From Henricia sp. BOLD:AAB3569 (taxonomy: Eukaryota > Echinodermata > Asteroidea > Spinulosida > Echinasteridae), in NCBI GenBank assembly GCA_037783545.1, contig JBBELK010000964.1:248001-312000 (forward strand): a stretch of 64,000 nt of DNA, given 5' to 3'. Each line of letters opens with the position of its first letter. Positions within the stretch are counted from its first letter, which is position 1. Below the pieces are notes generated by a model, which saw nothing but the letters and a program-made list of their open reading frames with translations, made no database searches and was not told the origin of the DNA. A program made the position numbers and the translations under genes. Below are positions 11,601 through 22,700 of the stretch, in pieces.

Positions 11601-14017
11601 AGGTATGGGCATGTTCACTGACCCTCAGTGAACATATGCACCAATTTTGGGCCAATTTGCAAAAACTTCGCCACAGACATCTCTTCAAAATGCGTTTTGG
11701 CCATTTTTCAACTTGCCGCTAGAGGGCGCTCTTTCGTACGACGACTTAACTTTTGGTATTTTTTCAATGCCCAAGGGGTCTTGAGACTAACACCTTTGAC
11801 CCGATCTCGGAATCTGCTACCAGTTTTAAATGACAGGGCAGCCTCGTTTTCGACCAATAGGAAGCAAGATTCAAGGTCAATGTCTGTGTACGGAATTCAG
11901 ACCTTGGATAGTCATGACCATTGCCGAAGAAATAAAGTTTGTATCTCAAACGGTTGAATTTTTACAGAAGTTTCAATATTGAAGGCCATATATTTCAAAC
12001 GCTTGTAATCTGACACCTGATGACGTCATCAAAATGTAAACACATTTGTGCAGTACTTCATAATGAGGTGATTGTTGTGACCAAGTTTGATGATGATCCG
12101 AGCTTTGCAAGTGACCATTTTGCCAGGCCGAAAGACCATGCGCTTTGTCTATGGGGTTTTGACGGAAGAATAAAAAAAGCTAAAAAAAAAAAAATCAGAA
12201 CAGAAACAAGGACTTTCCGCAGGAGTGCGGAAAGCCAACTACCGGTAAGGTCATCAAGGAATCAAAACAAAGGACTTTTAATCTCTCTTTTTTAGAATGC
12301 GTTCCTGAAAGTAACTGATATACCACTTCCCCACCCCCCAAAAAATATTTTATTCAACTTTTTCAAGCAATTTCACAGGACTCTTTCTTTGTTTGCAGAC
12401 GTAGATGTGGAAGCATTGAAACAGAAAATACGCAATAAGGAAATTGATGTCCTGAAGCAATTTGATCTCTGCTGGAAATATGGACCCTGCATAGGTAGGA
12501 ATACATGATGCATGTACATGTAGTTGAAAATTTGGAGAGAATGTTTTTGCATGTGAAAAGTCACAAGTCCTCGGCCCTCGACCCTCATCTGTACGCTTTG
12601 TAGAACCGTGAAAATGTTGACAACTTAGTAGTGTCCTGTGTACATAATTTATAACATTTCGCACACAAATGAATTTGTAGTGCATTTTTCCCATATAAAG
12701 TGAAAACGTCACCCTGTGTTACCAAGGTTATTGGGACTTCACAAAAACCAGTGAACTGTTTTTCTGCACTTTACCAATGGGTGTTTCAGATTACCAGCGA
12801 TTGTTTAGACCCAATTACCATGGCAACTGACATCATACTTTAGTAGTGTATTGCAGTTACCCAAAATTTTAATTCAGGAGTTGACAGAAAAAGAAATGTC
12901 CAACTAAAGTGTTGATAGCAATGGTAACAAACACCACATGATTTTGTGGGCAAAATTGCCAAATTGTTGTGATTTTGTTTTAAAGAAAATTGTCTGCAGA
13001 CAGTTGTTTACCATTCATTTAATACAAAATGTCAGTGTGGCTGGAAATTCTACAAGGCAGTTTATCAACATTAATCTTTAGTTTTAAAGTTGTTGTTTTT
13101 AAAGGGCTTCCAATCATGTCTTTTTAAAAGCAGAAGCTTGTTGCACATGCTGTCATTTTCTACACATTTTCATGGGGAAATTGTCCCAAGATTTTCTGGC
13201 ACCAATGACCATTCATCTTCAATCTTTAAAACGTTTACATTTATCTTTGCAATAGGAATTACAAGGTTAGACAGGTGGGAAAGAGCCAAGAAGCATGATA
13301 TGGATCCACCTGAGGAAGTCAGGAATATTATTCTGAAATATGAAGACCAAGAGGACTACACGCAAAGGTATGCTTTACTGGGATCATGAATATTACACAT
13401 GTAAATCTACACTCTAAAGCCGTGTCCGCATTGGACTTGTTTTTTAGAAGGTTTTACTGAGACGTTGGTAAAATGAAAAATGGCTAAATTTTGCTGCTGT
13501 CCGCATTTGGCCTTTTTGACACAGTAAAATGTTACCGAGACCGTGGGAGAGAGCATGCGCAGTGTCCCTTCGCAGTTTGACAGCCCAGATGTACGCTCGG
13601 GAAAAGTTCCCCGGTCAATTTTCCTGGGCAGAAGTTGGCCAGGAAAAGTAACCGCTGGAAAAGTTACTGAGAGGAAAACGTCCTAATCTGTCCGCATTGG
13701 ATATAAAATGGGAAAGTACCCATCGTCTCGGTAAGTTTTTCCAAAAAAGTCTAATGCGAACAGGCCTATAATTAGTGTGGTAATGACTCAGTGACTCGGA
13801 CTCGACTCGAGTCCCAATTTTTACTAAGTTGACTGGGACTCGAGTCACTGACACAAATGACATCAACCGCCCCTGTGACTATACATGTACATTGCCAGAA
13901 TGTGTTTACACATCCTCCGGCATCAAGTGGTTAATGTCAATTTGATAAGAAACAATTGTTCTAAAACGTCTGCATTTTTGTTCCCTTTTCAGCATATGGC
14001 ATGACTACCCACTGTGA
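8484..14017 (+). CDS. POLD4: POLD4, DNA polymerase delta subunit 4 (p12), complete
   Basis: Small accessory subunit of DNA polymerase delta, acting in the nucleus at the replication fork and in repair. Exons 8484-8601, 12399-12494, 13256-13367 and 13993-14017 join in frame to 116 residues (human 107). Residues 5-12 QRLITDVF form a PIP box with a T-D pair and Lys16 at +4, as in a PIP degron. The conserved C-terminal domain reads FDLCWKYGPCIGITRLDRWE, then DPPEEV, then the terminal SIWHDYPL. All introns have GT/AG ends. Intron 1 (3.8 kb) carries many repeats. The family is recognised from characteristic motifs at both ends; no search was run. Confidence 0.93.
8960..9703. mobile_element. TIR element with CACAAGTCCAT ends, split by an inner insertion
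   Basis: Repeated CACAAGTCCAT at 8963-9020 is mirrored by ATGGACTTGTG at 9671-9702. The 9021-9595 element interrupts it. Boundaries are approximate. Confidence 0.5.
9021..9595. mobile_element. 'R' element, copy 1 (ends ATCCT...AGGAT)
   Basis: It runs from ATCCTCTTGCAACAGTG to CCCTGAGATCTCAGGAT and is the inverse of 41601-42196. Both sides carry ACAAGTCC, an 8-bp or slightly longer target duplication. No ORF of note. Partial relatives are at 3211-3306 with 3628-3790, and at 4075-4400. Confidence 0.7.
9708..9920. mobile_element. MITE, ends TAGCCTTTTTGAAGTATGGCGG
   Basis: The inverted ends contain GTATGGCGG and GGAGGGCGCA. A second copy is at 63495-63740. It is in POLD4 intron 1. Confidence 0.7.
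10454..10681. mobile_element. MITE, ends TCTATAAATTAGGGGTCCAA
   Basis: The inverted ends extend inward to GGTGTCCCCCGTTACA / TGTAACGGGGGACACC, about 45 bp each. A truncated copy is at 3812-4024. Confidence 0.78.
10848..12125. repeat. Direct repeat pair with TGACGTCA motifs
   Basis: About 300 bp at 10848-11150 are repeated at 11812-12125 (start CTGCTACCAGTTTTAAATGA). The whole interval holds five full TGACGTCA palindromes at 11047, 11285, 11423, 11581 and 12021. A fragment related to the sequence before the second copy lies near 14609-14650. It is in POLD4 intron 1. Confidence 0.75.
12399..12494 (+). CDS. POLD4: POLD4 exon 2
   Basis: Acceptor TTGTTTGCAG, donor GTAGGA. It encodes VDVEALKQKIRNKEIDVLKQ followed by FDLCWKYGPCI, the core p12 motif. 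Phase 1 at both ends. Confidence 0.93.
12694..12851. mobile_element. 163-bp MITE family, copy 1
   Basis: Diverged copy of the elements at 17822-17989 and 63136-63298 (inner motifs ACCAGTGAACTGTTT, GTTTAGACCCAATTACC). The left end is eroded. Confidence 0.65.
13256..13367 (+). CDS. POLD4: POLD4 exon 3
   Basis: Acceptor TTTGCAATAG, donor GTATGC. It encodes ITRLDRWERAKKHDMDPPEE then VRNIILKYEDQEDYTQ. The ITRLxRW and PPxEV motifs are shared with vertebrate p12. Confidence 0.93.
13419..13765. mobile_element. MITE, ends GCCGTGTCCGCATTGGAC
   Basis: The right end in reverse complement reads GCCTGTTCGCATTAGAC, and TTACTGAGACG/TTACCGAGACG continue the match. It lies in POLD4 intron 3. Confidence 0.6.
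13993..14017 (+). CDS. POLD4: POLD4 exon 4 (terminal)
   Basis: 25-nt coding end after TTTTCAG, encoding the rest of Ser109 and IWHDYPL, then TGA. The human protein ends in the similar SLWHLYPL. Too short to be found by ORF length alone; placed by splice phase. Confidence 0.93.
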
Positions 14018-14479
14018 GGTGCAACAAGACAAAGATGCCTGTAGTCTGCAAGGCTATGCAAAGTGGATATGGAAAACAAAGTGCATGCATACATGTACTT
14101 CCAGAACTTGGTACTTTACCTGCTGTTGTTATTGTCTGATCTTTCACTCACTCGGCCTTGCTGACCTATGCTGCTGTAGTCGTCATCCACAAGGATGGAT
14201 AGGGACACATGACACCCCCTCAGCCCCACCCAGAAATAACTTTCTGGGGGCTTTTAAAAATGCTAAAATTCATTTTAGCATGATTCTTTTAAACTAATCT
14301 TTAAATTATATCCTATGTATTACTTTTGATTTTGAAGCATGTTTTGTGAAAAAGACTTTTTACAATCTTTTTACATATAAAAAGTCAGATATTCTTTCTA
14401 TAACAAGACAGACAATATTACATGTTGTTTAAATGTAATTATGAAATGCATGAAAACCGTGCATTGATTTTTAAATTAA

Positions 14480-14778
14480 GGGTGGATTCACATGGCCTTT
14501 TCGCGTGTAAATGCGACGCGCGACGCTTTGAGAAAAAACGATGGAGGGAATTTGGAGTAAAATGACAAATTGAAAATCACTGAATTATAAAAACCATTAA
14601 TTATATTTTTGGGGCCTCTGACACTAACACCGTTGACCCCATCTCAATACCTCCTACCATTATCAAACTAAGGGTCACTTCCACCCAAGTTAATTATGTG
14701 GTTTTCAGCCCATCATTTTACCCCCAAATTCCCTCCACGTTACATTTACACGCGAAAAGGCTCAGTGTGAATCTGCCC
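14480..14778. mobile_element. MITE, ends GGGTGGATTCACA
   Basis: Inverted ends share TTCACA and CCTTTTCGCGTGTAAATG. It is between the convergent POLD4 and TIMM22 genes. The rest of 14018-16673 holds SINE remnants and no gene that I can see. Confidence 0.65.
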
Positions 14779-15597
14779 AAAGGTGTTTGTAAACAAAAGG
14801 ATTAATCTAAAGTTAGTGTCAAGTTCAGACAAATTAAAATTTGGGGGTCTAGGATTTCACCAGAAAAATAACATCAAAGAAACAATTTCTGTGGTTCGAA
14901 AGTACTGTCATATTTTATGACAACTCTTGGTATGCCAGTGTACAAGTGGATTGGACCGATGGCAAAAAATAATGCTTGGCAAAACAAGCTACCAGGTTAA
15001 ATCTCATTTCATCTGCATGTACTTTTGACTGGAACTCCGCTGAAAAGTTAGTCCTTTCCTCCATGATGAAACTAGGCTACGTTCCACTTATGCAAACATT
15101 GCCAACGTTTACTACTGGTTACGGCACTTTTGTGCACTCATATGGAAAGCTGGGTATCCGTTGCTGGCGAACGTTGGAAATGTTTGCAATGTTCTCGTGT
15201 TTGAAAGGATTTTTTTTTTTTTTTACTGTATTCCTAGAGTTTTGCAAAATTGTAAGTACCTGTAGAACTTCTCTATAATTTGTTTTTATTATCTTCTTTT
15301 AGGTTTCTGTATCTTAACTGTTTAAAACAAATCACGCATAGGAAACAAATAAACGTAATCATGGATTAGATTTACTGTTGAATTAAAAATCATAACTTTA
15401 TTATTTTCTTTTTAAAATTTGCAAAACAGCAAATCAATTTGGACTTCAGTTCAAACTCCCAAACCAAGCAAACATCGGTGAAACAAATTACCCCCATGAG
15501 TTATTAGTACAAGTATCGTGATCTCGTAGTCTTACATAGCGCACATCTATCCTGCTGGATACACATGGCGCTATACAATATTACCCTAGTCAATGAA

Positions 15598-15860
15598 CAG
15601 CCTAAACATTGAGATACTTAGGTGGGTGGCGCCAAGCCAGAAACACCCTTCTTTTTATGAGCGAATGCTCTTGGATCATTTAAGTGCATTAAACAACACA
15701 CTTAACCTACGGCTTTACATCCCATCCGAAGGATGGAGCAATTGAAGGTAAATGCCTTGCTCAAGGGTGCAAGTACCAGGAGTGGTTTCGAAGCCACAAC
15801 CTCAGGGTGCTTCCACGGCCACCTGCTGTTTGCGACCAAAACTGCTTGGCCCAGTACTCA
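15598..15860 (-). mobile_element. SINE remnant, reverse orientation
   Basis: Carries TGCCTTGCTCAAGGGTGCA followed by a reverse-complement B-box-like TTTCGAAGCC. It is closely similar to 56690-56910 (shared AACATTGAGATAC, GGTGGCGCCA). Confidence 0.65.
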
Positions 15861-16416
15861 CTGAAACTGGATATCAAAATATAAATGAATATCCCAACCC
15901 CAGTAGCAAAAAACTGCAAAGTCTTGGCCGATTTAGTTTGTCACTCACTGTCTGTTATCCGTGTTGGGTGGTTATCACTCCAATATTGATACAACTTCAA
16001 CAGCATACTCTCTCGTCAGTTAAGGTTGTCGATCGTCGTCATATGCTATAGTCGATCTCCGATGTCTGTCAGCCATTTGATCGCCTTTCCTCAGCTTGGT
16101 GGAGGGCTACAATGCCTTCTTCCAGAATGAAGAATAAAGGATCAGCGTTCTCGTCGCACCCTCTGCAAGTACCCATGTTCGCCTGGAGAAACTAATGATC
16201 CTCCTAGCTTGCCAAATCCAGAAATGGATCCACGCCTTGATCTCCATCAACAAGAAGCAGACAGCGTCTTGCTAGACATGGGCCCTGCTGTCTGAAGCCT
16301 TCAGCTCAACATCGAAGGGATCTCTTCTGCCAAATGGCCTGGGAGATCCTTGCGTCAATTTGTCATTTGAGATACCCACCGCTAAATGATTCAAACCTGC
16401 TGCTCAACACCGGCCA

Positions 16417-16487
16417 GCTTGGTGGTCGAGTGGTTAAGACGTCTGCCTAGCATGCAGGAGGTCGGGGGTTCGAGTCCCACCCGAGCA
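16417..16487 (+). repeat. tRNA-Ala(AGC)-like sequence
   Basis: The D arm (GTC/GAC stem) and anticodon arm (TCTGC-CTAGCAT-GCAGG, anticodon AGC) fold well, and the B box GGTTCGAGTCC is exact. The T stem has a mismatch and the acceptor does not pair in register. There is no T-run terminator. A tRNA pseudogene or a SINE head is more likely than an active gene. Confidence 0.45.
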
Positions 16488-16673
16488 TGCTATCAAGTTG
16501 TTCTCATAGTGTCTCAGGGAAGCACAGAGTATACAGTGCTAATCAAGTTACGTCGGGGAGGGCAAAACAAGCCCTAATTAATATCGATACTGCCAGAGTT
16601 AACTATCGCTTAATTCCACTGCGAGAGAGTTGCCATTTTTTGTAGTATGTAAGAGTATCAAGAAATGTCTTTG

Positions 16674-16756
16674 TCAGTGTAGATGGAAGTAGTGATCGAT
16701 GGCAGCCGAGAAGGCAGCGAATCCAACACAGCCAACAATTCCAGGCTTCAGTCCAG
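16674..16756 (-). CDS. TIMM22: TIMM22 exon 4 (terminal)
   Basis: Acceptor GTTTTTGCAG. It encodes GLKPGIVGCVGFAAFSAAID then HYFHLH and TGA. This is the last membrane helix. Confidence 0.95.
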
Positions 16757-19700
16757 CTGCAAAAACAAGGGTTAACCGTAATGACATCACAACACGTACA
16801 TGTAGCTACTGTCCAGGGTCGGTATTCACAAAGCTCATTCTAAGAGCCCGTTCTCACTAGAGAAATCGCTTCATTTAATGAAGATTAGTTAATCATCGTT
16901 AGATAATGAAGCGTGTGTTCACATCTCACTTAATGAAGATTGAACGAAGGTCGAATGAAGAGCGGTACCGTTCACATTTGGCGACTGCTAACGAAGATCA
17001 AATAAAGCTGTGGGACGCCACTATGCCATCGAGCATCAAGCGTCGAGCTTCAAGTGTCTGACGTGCTGTGTGGTCTTACATGGTGCGTCAAAAAACAATG
17101 CTTGCGAGGCGCTTGACGAACGACGCGCTTGTGCAAAGAGGCCCGTGAAATTGCTGTGGAATGAAGAGGCGTGTCTCTTTATCGAATCATTGTCAAATCT
17201 TCATCGAACTAAGCGATTTCTCTAGAGAGAACGGTGTCTAGGCGTCTCTCAAATCTAAGCACCCCATTAAGATTTAAGTTGGAATCATCTTTACGAAAGA
17301 GTTCTCTGGGATCTTTTAAGTTTAACACTACACACTGGACCAATGACTTTACATCCCTACTGAAGGAAGGAGCAAAGTGCCTTGCTCAAGGGCACATATA
17401 TCAAGTTTCTGCATCTAACTTGCATACTGGGAGCAAATGAACCAAACCACTTTGCAAAAGTTACGTATCCAACCAATGCGCTGGCAGAGTGTGACGTCAA
17501 TTTCCACGCAGATGCGCTCACTTCTTTGACAATGGTTCTTGCATGGCAGCGCGTTTCTCCATTCATTTTGCACAGGAGCCGCAAAGGGAACGTTTTTTTG
17601 TTGAGTTTTTCGACAAAATAAGGCAGTATGGTAGCGTATTCACTATGAGAGTAGGTACGAGCAAACCATTGCAAGTCATTATGGTCCTTATTTTTTAATA
17701 TTTTCTTCTAAAAGAATACTAAAATACAATGCGCAAACACAATGGATGTAAATTCTGAGCGTGAACCAGTAACCATAGCGCCCGCAATGTGCATGTGATG
17801 TCACGACTCTGCCAGCGAATAGAGTACTAAAAAAGTGAAAACAACATCCTTTGTGTGTTGCCAAGGTTCCTGGGTCTGCACACTAAAACCAGCGAACTGT
17901 TTTCCTGTGCTTTAGCAACGGACGTTTCAGATTACTGGCGAACGTTTAGACCCAGTTACCCTGGCAACTAACATCACACTTTAGTAGTCTACATCATCAG
18001 CGATTACCTCTGTAACCTATTAAGCCTCCGGTCACACAACCTGCCATGGGGCTATTCTTCCAGTCACTCTGACCACGATACTGTAAAATGAAAATATAAA
18101 AATATAAACAGTATCGCCATAAAATGTTATACAAATAATAAATGTTTATGAGTGCAATGGGAGGAATATTTTCATGAGGTGAAAGATGGAATGTTCCATT
18201 CAACGAGGCGAAGCCGAGTTGAATGGAACACATTCCATCTTTCACCGAATGAAAATATTCCTCCCATTGCACAAATAAAAACATTCATTATTTGTTTTAT
18301 ATGATGGCCAAGTAGATCCTTGTCATCCTACTTTCTTTTTAAAAAATTAATCAGGCTTACCCTTCAAGTTTATTTCATCGTCCGTCATAAGTACAAAACC
18401 CACCATTAGTAGAGGACCTGGCTTAGACATGTATGCACATAATTTAGGAGAGGATAACTCAACTGTTATAGGCTAATATGACCCCAAGGAACAACTTGGG
18501 ATGTGTGCCAAAATCTCTATCCGGGGCGAAAAGCCCGAAAATGACCACGCCCTTTTAAAGATGGTCACGCCCCTTTCTTTATCAGTAGTGCTGCTTCCGA
18601 CATAGTTGTATCTACTGAATTCAACTGATATTAGCTAATATGACCCCGAGGAACAACTTGGGATGTGTCCCAAAATCGCTACCTGGGAGAAGTACCCAAA
18701 ACTGACCACGCCCTTTTAAATGACCACGACCTTTATCAGAAGTGCTACCTCTGACATATCTATACATGTATCTACTGAACTTGACTGATCTAAGCTAATT
18801 TGAACCCGAGGAACAACTTGGGATTTGTGCCAAATTTACTATCGATAGAAAAGTACCCGGAAATGACCACACCCTTTTAAACGACCACGCCCCATATTAT
18901 CAGAAGTGCTATTTCCGACATAGCCAAACTAATGAACTCAACTGATAAAGGCTAATTTGAGCCCTAGGAATAACTTGAGATATGTGTCAAATTCGCCACC
19001 TAGAGAGTAGTTCCCACAAATGACCACGCCCCTTATTTAAATTGCTACTTCCGACATCGGTGTATCTACTCTAGAGCAAGCTAATTTGATCCCAGGGAAC
19101 AACTTCGGATTTGTGCCAAATTCCCTATCCGGGATAAGTACCCAAAAATGACCACGTCCTTTCAAATTACCACACCACCTCTTATCAGAAGTGCTACATG
19201 TACTTTTAATTTTGCTTTATCTACTGAAATCAACAGATATAAGATAATATGACCCCGAGGAACAACATGGGATGTATGCCAAAATCCTGGGGGAAAAGTA
19301 CCCAAAAATGAACACGCCCTTTTTTTCGTCAGAAGCGCATTACTTCCGACATAGTTGTATTTACTGAACGCAACTGATGTAAGCTAATTTGACCCCGAGG
19401 AACAATTTGGTGTGTGTGCCATATTCGCTGTTAGGGGAGAAGTACCCCAAAACGACAACATTCCTCTTTTTCTTTTCATCAGCAGTGCTACTTCCGACAT
19501 AGCTGTATCTTCAAAACTGTTACAGCTGGGTATCTGGGTGTTTAGTGGGTCATATAGAAGAATTTCAAATTTATATTTTGATAATTAGAGAAAAATTGCC
19601 AAAGATTTTATCAATTACCATATTTACTACCCCTTACTACCTACATATATATAAATTGCCAAATATTTATTAACGTAAGCGTTCCATGCTTAAATTGTAC

Positions 19701-22700
19701 AAATGTCTATTTCTTATTCTATAGTGCACTCACACAGGAGTAAATCGTGTTATGAATTCCGTCTTAATGACATTATAGCATTTTTTTAAGGGGTGGGTAG
19801 GCAATGCACCCTATCAGCAGTATGGATTAACACGAATAGCTAGATTTTTAAATACATGTAATGTGCACCAAGCTATAGTGAGTAGATTGTTTCTTTTGAA
19901 TAATTTTCACCTTTTAACTACATGTACTTTGAACAAGGTGAAGCACAAGGAGCAGTGAGAGCAACCTTACCCTAACAAGAGACAGTTATACCATCATCAG
20001 ATTGCTACACAAAGTCAAGAGTAAATTTTGCTCTGCCATCAAATACCGCTATATTTCTCTCCAAAGCAAAGACTTTGCCCTCTAATACACGGTACAGATC
20101 TAATTTCTATCAAAATATAAATTTAAAACTCTTCTATGATCCCCTAAACATTATGACCATTCCGAACATTTTGAGCAACCCAGAAAATACAACGATGTCA
20201 GAAGTACATTTCTGATAAGAAGTGGGTGTGGTCATTTTCTGGTACTTCTCCACGGATAGCGAATTTGGCACACATCCCACATTGTTTCTCAGAGTTAAAT
20301 TAGCTTACATCAGTTAAGTTCAGTAGTATATCTATGATGGATACAGCATTTCTGATAAGAAGGGGCGTGGTTATTTCCTGGATAGCGAATTTGGCACAAA
20401 TCCTAAGTTGTTCCTTGGGGTCAAATTATATTGTATCAGTCGAGTTCAGTAGATACAGCGATGTCGAAAGTAGCACTTTAAATGTGGGGCGTAGTCATTT
20501 TAAAAAGGGCGTGGTCATTTTCGGGAACTTCTCCCTAAGTGGCGATATTGACACACATCCCAAGTTATTCCTCGGGGTCAAATTAGCTTATCAGTTGAGT
20601 TCAGTAGTTTAGCTATGTCGGAAATAGCACTTCTGATAAGGTGGGGCGTGGTCATTTAAAAGGGTGTGGTCATTTCTGTGTATTTTTCCATCGACAGTGA
20701 ATTTGGCACAAATCCCAAGTTGTTCCTCGGGGTCAAATTAGCTTATATCAGTCAAGTTCAGTAGATACATGTACAGATATGTCGGAAGTAGCACTTCTGA
20801 TGAAGGTCGTGGTCATTTAAAAGGGCGTGGTCAGTTTTGGGTACTTCTCCCCAGGTAGAGATTTTGGGACATATCCCAAGTTGTTCCTCGGGGTCATATT
20901 AGCTCATATCGGTTGAATTCAGTAGATACAACTATGTCGAAAGCAGCACTTCTGATGAAGAAAGGGGCGTGACCATCTTAAAAAGGGCGTGGTCATTTTC
21001 GGGTATTTCGCCCCGGATAGCGAATTTGGCACACATCCCACGTTGTTCCTTGGGGTCAAATTAGCCTAGATCAGTTGAGAAATCCTCTCCTAAATTATGT
21101 GCATACATGTCTAAGCCAGGTCCTAGACTACATGTCGCTTGTGCATGCGAGTTGTAAAAAGTTTGTGTCAGGGGTCGCGCTCGCGTTATACATTACATTC
21201 GACATGCACATAGTCATACATGTACATACGCGGGCGCATCGTGCAATGAAAAAAACATTGAAAAACCATTGCATGGTTAGTGACGTAGCATTGAATAGAT
21301 TAAATATTGAACGACACGTGACCTGCTATCGTCCAATTAGATAACAAGGATCTGCTTGGGCGTTATATAAAAAAAGTAATCAAATATGAGTATTAAGAAA
21401 TATCATACAATGTGTTCATCAGAAATCAAACCCAAAACCTGACACACCAGGCAGATGCTCTACCAGCTGAGCCATGAGGCACAGTTGTATGCTCCATAAG
21501 GTCCCTTCCCCCAAGACCTCATACACACTGGGCGGATGAACAGCCAGCCGAACTATGAGGCACAGTGGTATACTCCTCAGGTTCCCCCCACCCCCCTTCC
21601 GAGACCTCTGACTCACCAGGCAGATGCTCTACCAGCTGAGCTACGAGGTACAGTGGTATACACCCCCAGTCAAAATTGTATGTCAACTTGTTTTCTTAGA
21701 AAGAATAGCAGAACACCAGTCAATTGTAATACACATTACCAGTGTTCTCCACAGGTCCAAATTTTGTCCGGGCACGCCGAAGTCGCTTACTGGGGGAGGG
21801 GGTTAGCAGTAGCGGTAGCATGCAGCAGCAGTCGCGGTGCACACGCCCCCCTGTAGCTACGCCGCTGCGCTGAGCATGCAGCGCCCTCCACAGGTGAACA
21901 CAATCGCCACTTGAGGGCGCTTTTAAAATAAAATCCATGCAACTGTCATGGCCGTTATTTTTATCGACACGGATTTGGGTCGCCAATCGGATAGATATGC
22001 GTGGGGGGGGGGTGGGGTGGGGGGGGGGGAGGGGGGGGGGGCTGTGGGGGGGGGGGGGGGTGGGGTGGGGGGGGGGGAGGGGAGTGGGGGGGTGGAAATT
22101 GATTTTTTATTTTATTTGTTTGTCCAGGCGGCCGAGTTTTTAGTCCGGGCGGAAAATTATTGTCCGGGTGATAACAGTACCTGTGATGATGTGGAGAACA
22201 ATGATTACAGACAATTTTGACTGCTAATGTTAACACATTTTTACAAAACAAATAAATGTTGGATAAAGCAAATTTGTTTCTGCTAAACAGCTTTATGAAA
22301 TTGGGCCTAGGCCTTCAGTGTTGCATGGAGGTGCAAATGAGCATAAATATTTGGTATGGTGCCTAACTGGGAACTTACAGATTCTATTAAACATTCTGTG
22401 CCGGCAAACATAGCCCCAATCAAGGCAAAGTTCTTAGCGTGGAAGACGCTCCTCTGGCCCATGTCCTTTAAGACATCTTTGGCTTTCTGCTTGGCAGCGA
22501 GATCAGGGTCAATGGGATCTACACTGGCAGCAAACAATCCAATGACGGCTCCCAAAGCAAAACCTGCAAATATCGTAAGTTAGGATAGGACATTTAACCG
22601 TTAAAAGAAAATAAAAACCGTGGAAAGAATTCTGCATAGTGGTCACCGCTAATTTTCCTTAATATGTTCAAGAAACACCAAAACATGTCAATATTCATCA

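Noticed and set aside
16417-16487. Active tRNA-Ala gene
   Set aside because: T stem mismatch, acceptor out of register and no terminator T-run; kept only as tRNA-like.
18486-19520. Simple tandem satellite
   Set aside because: The same units occur in inverse orientation at 20165-21080 with matching outer tips, so they are arms of one foldback element.
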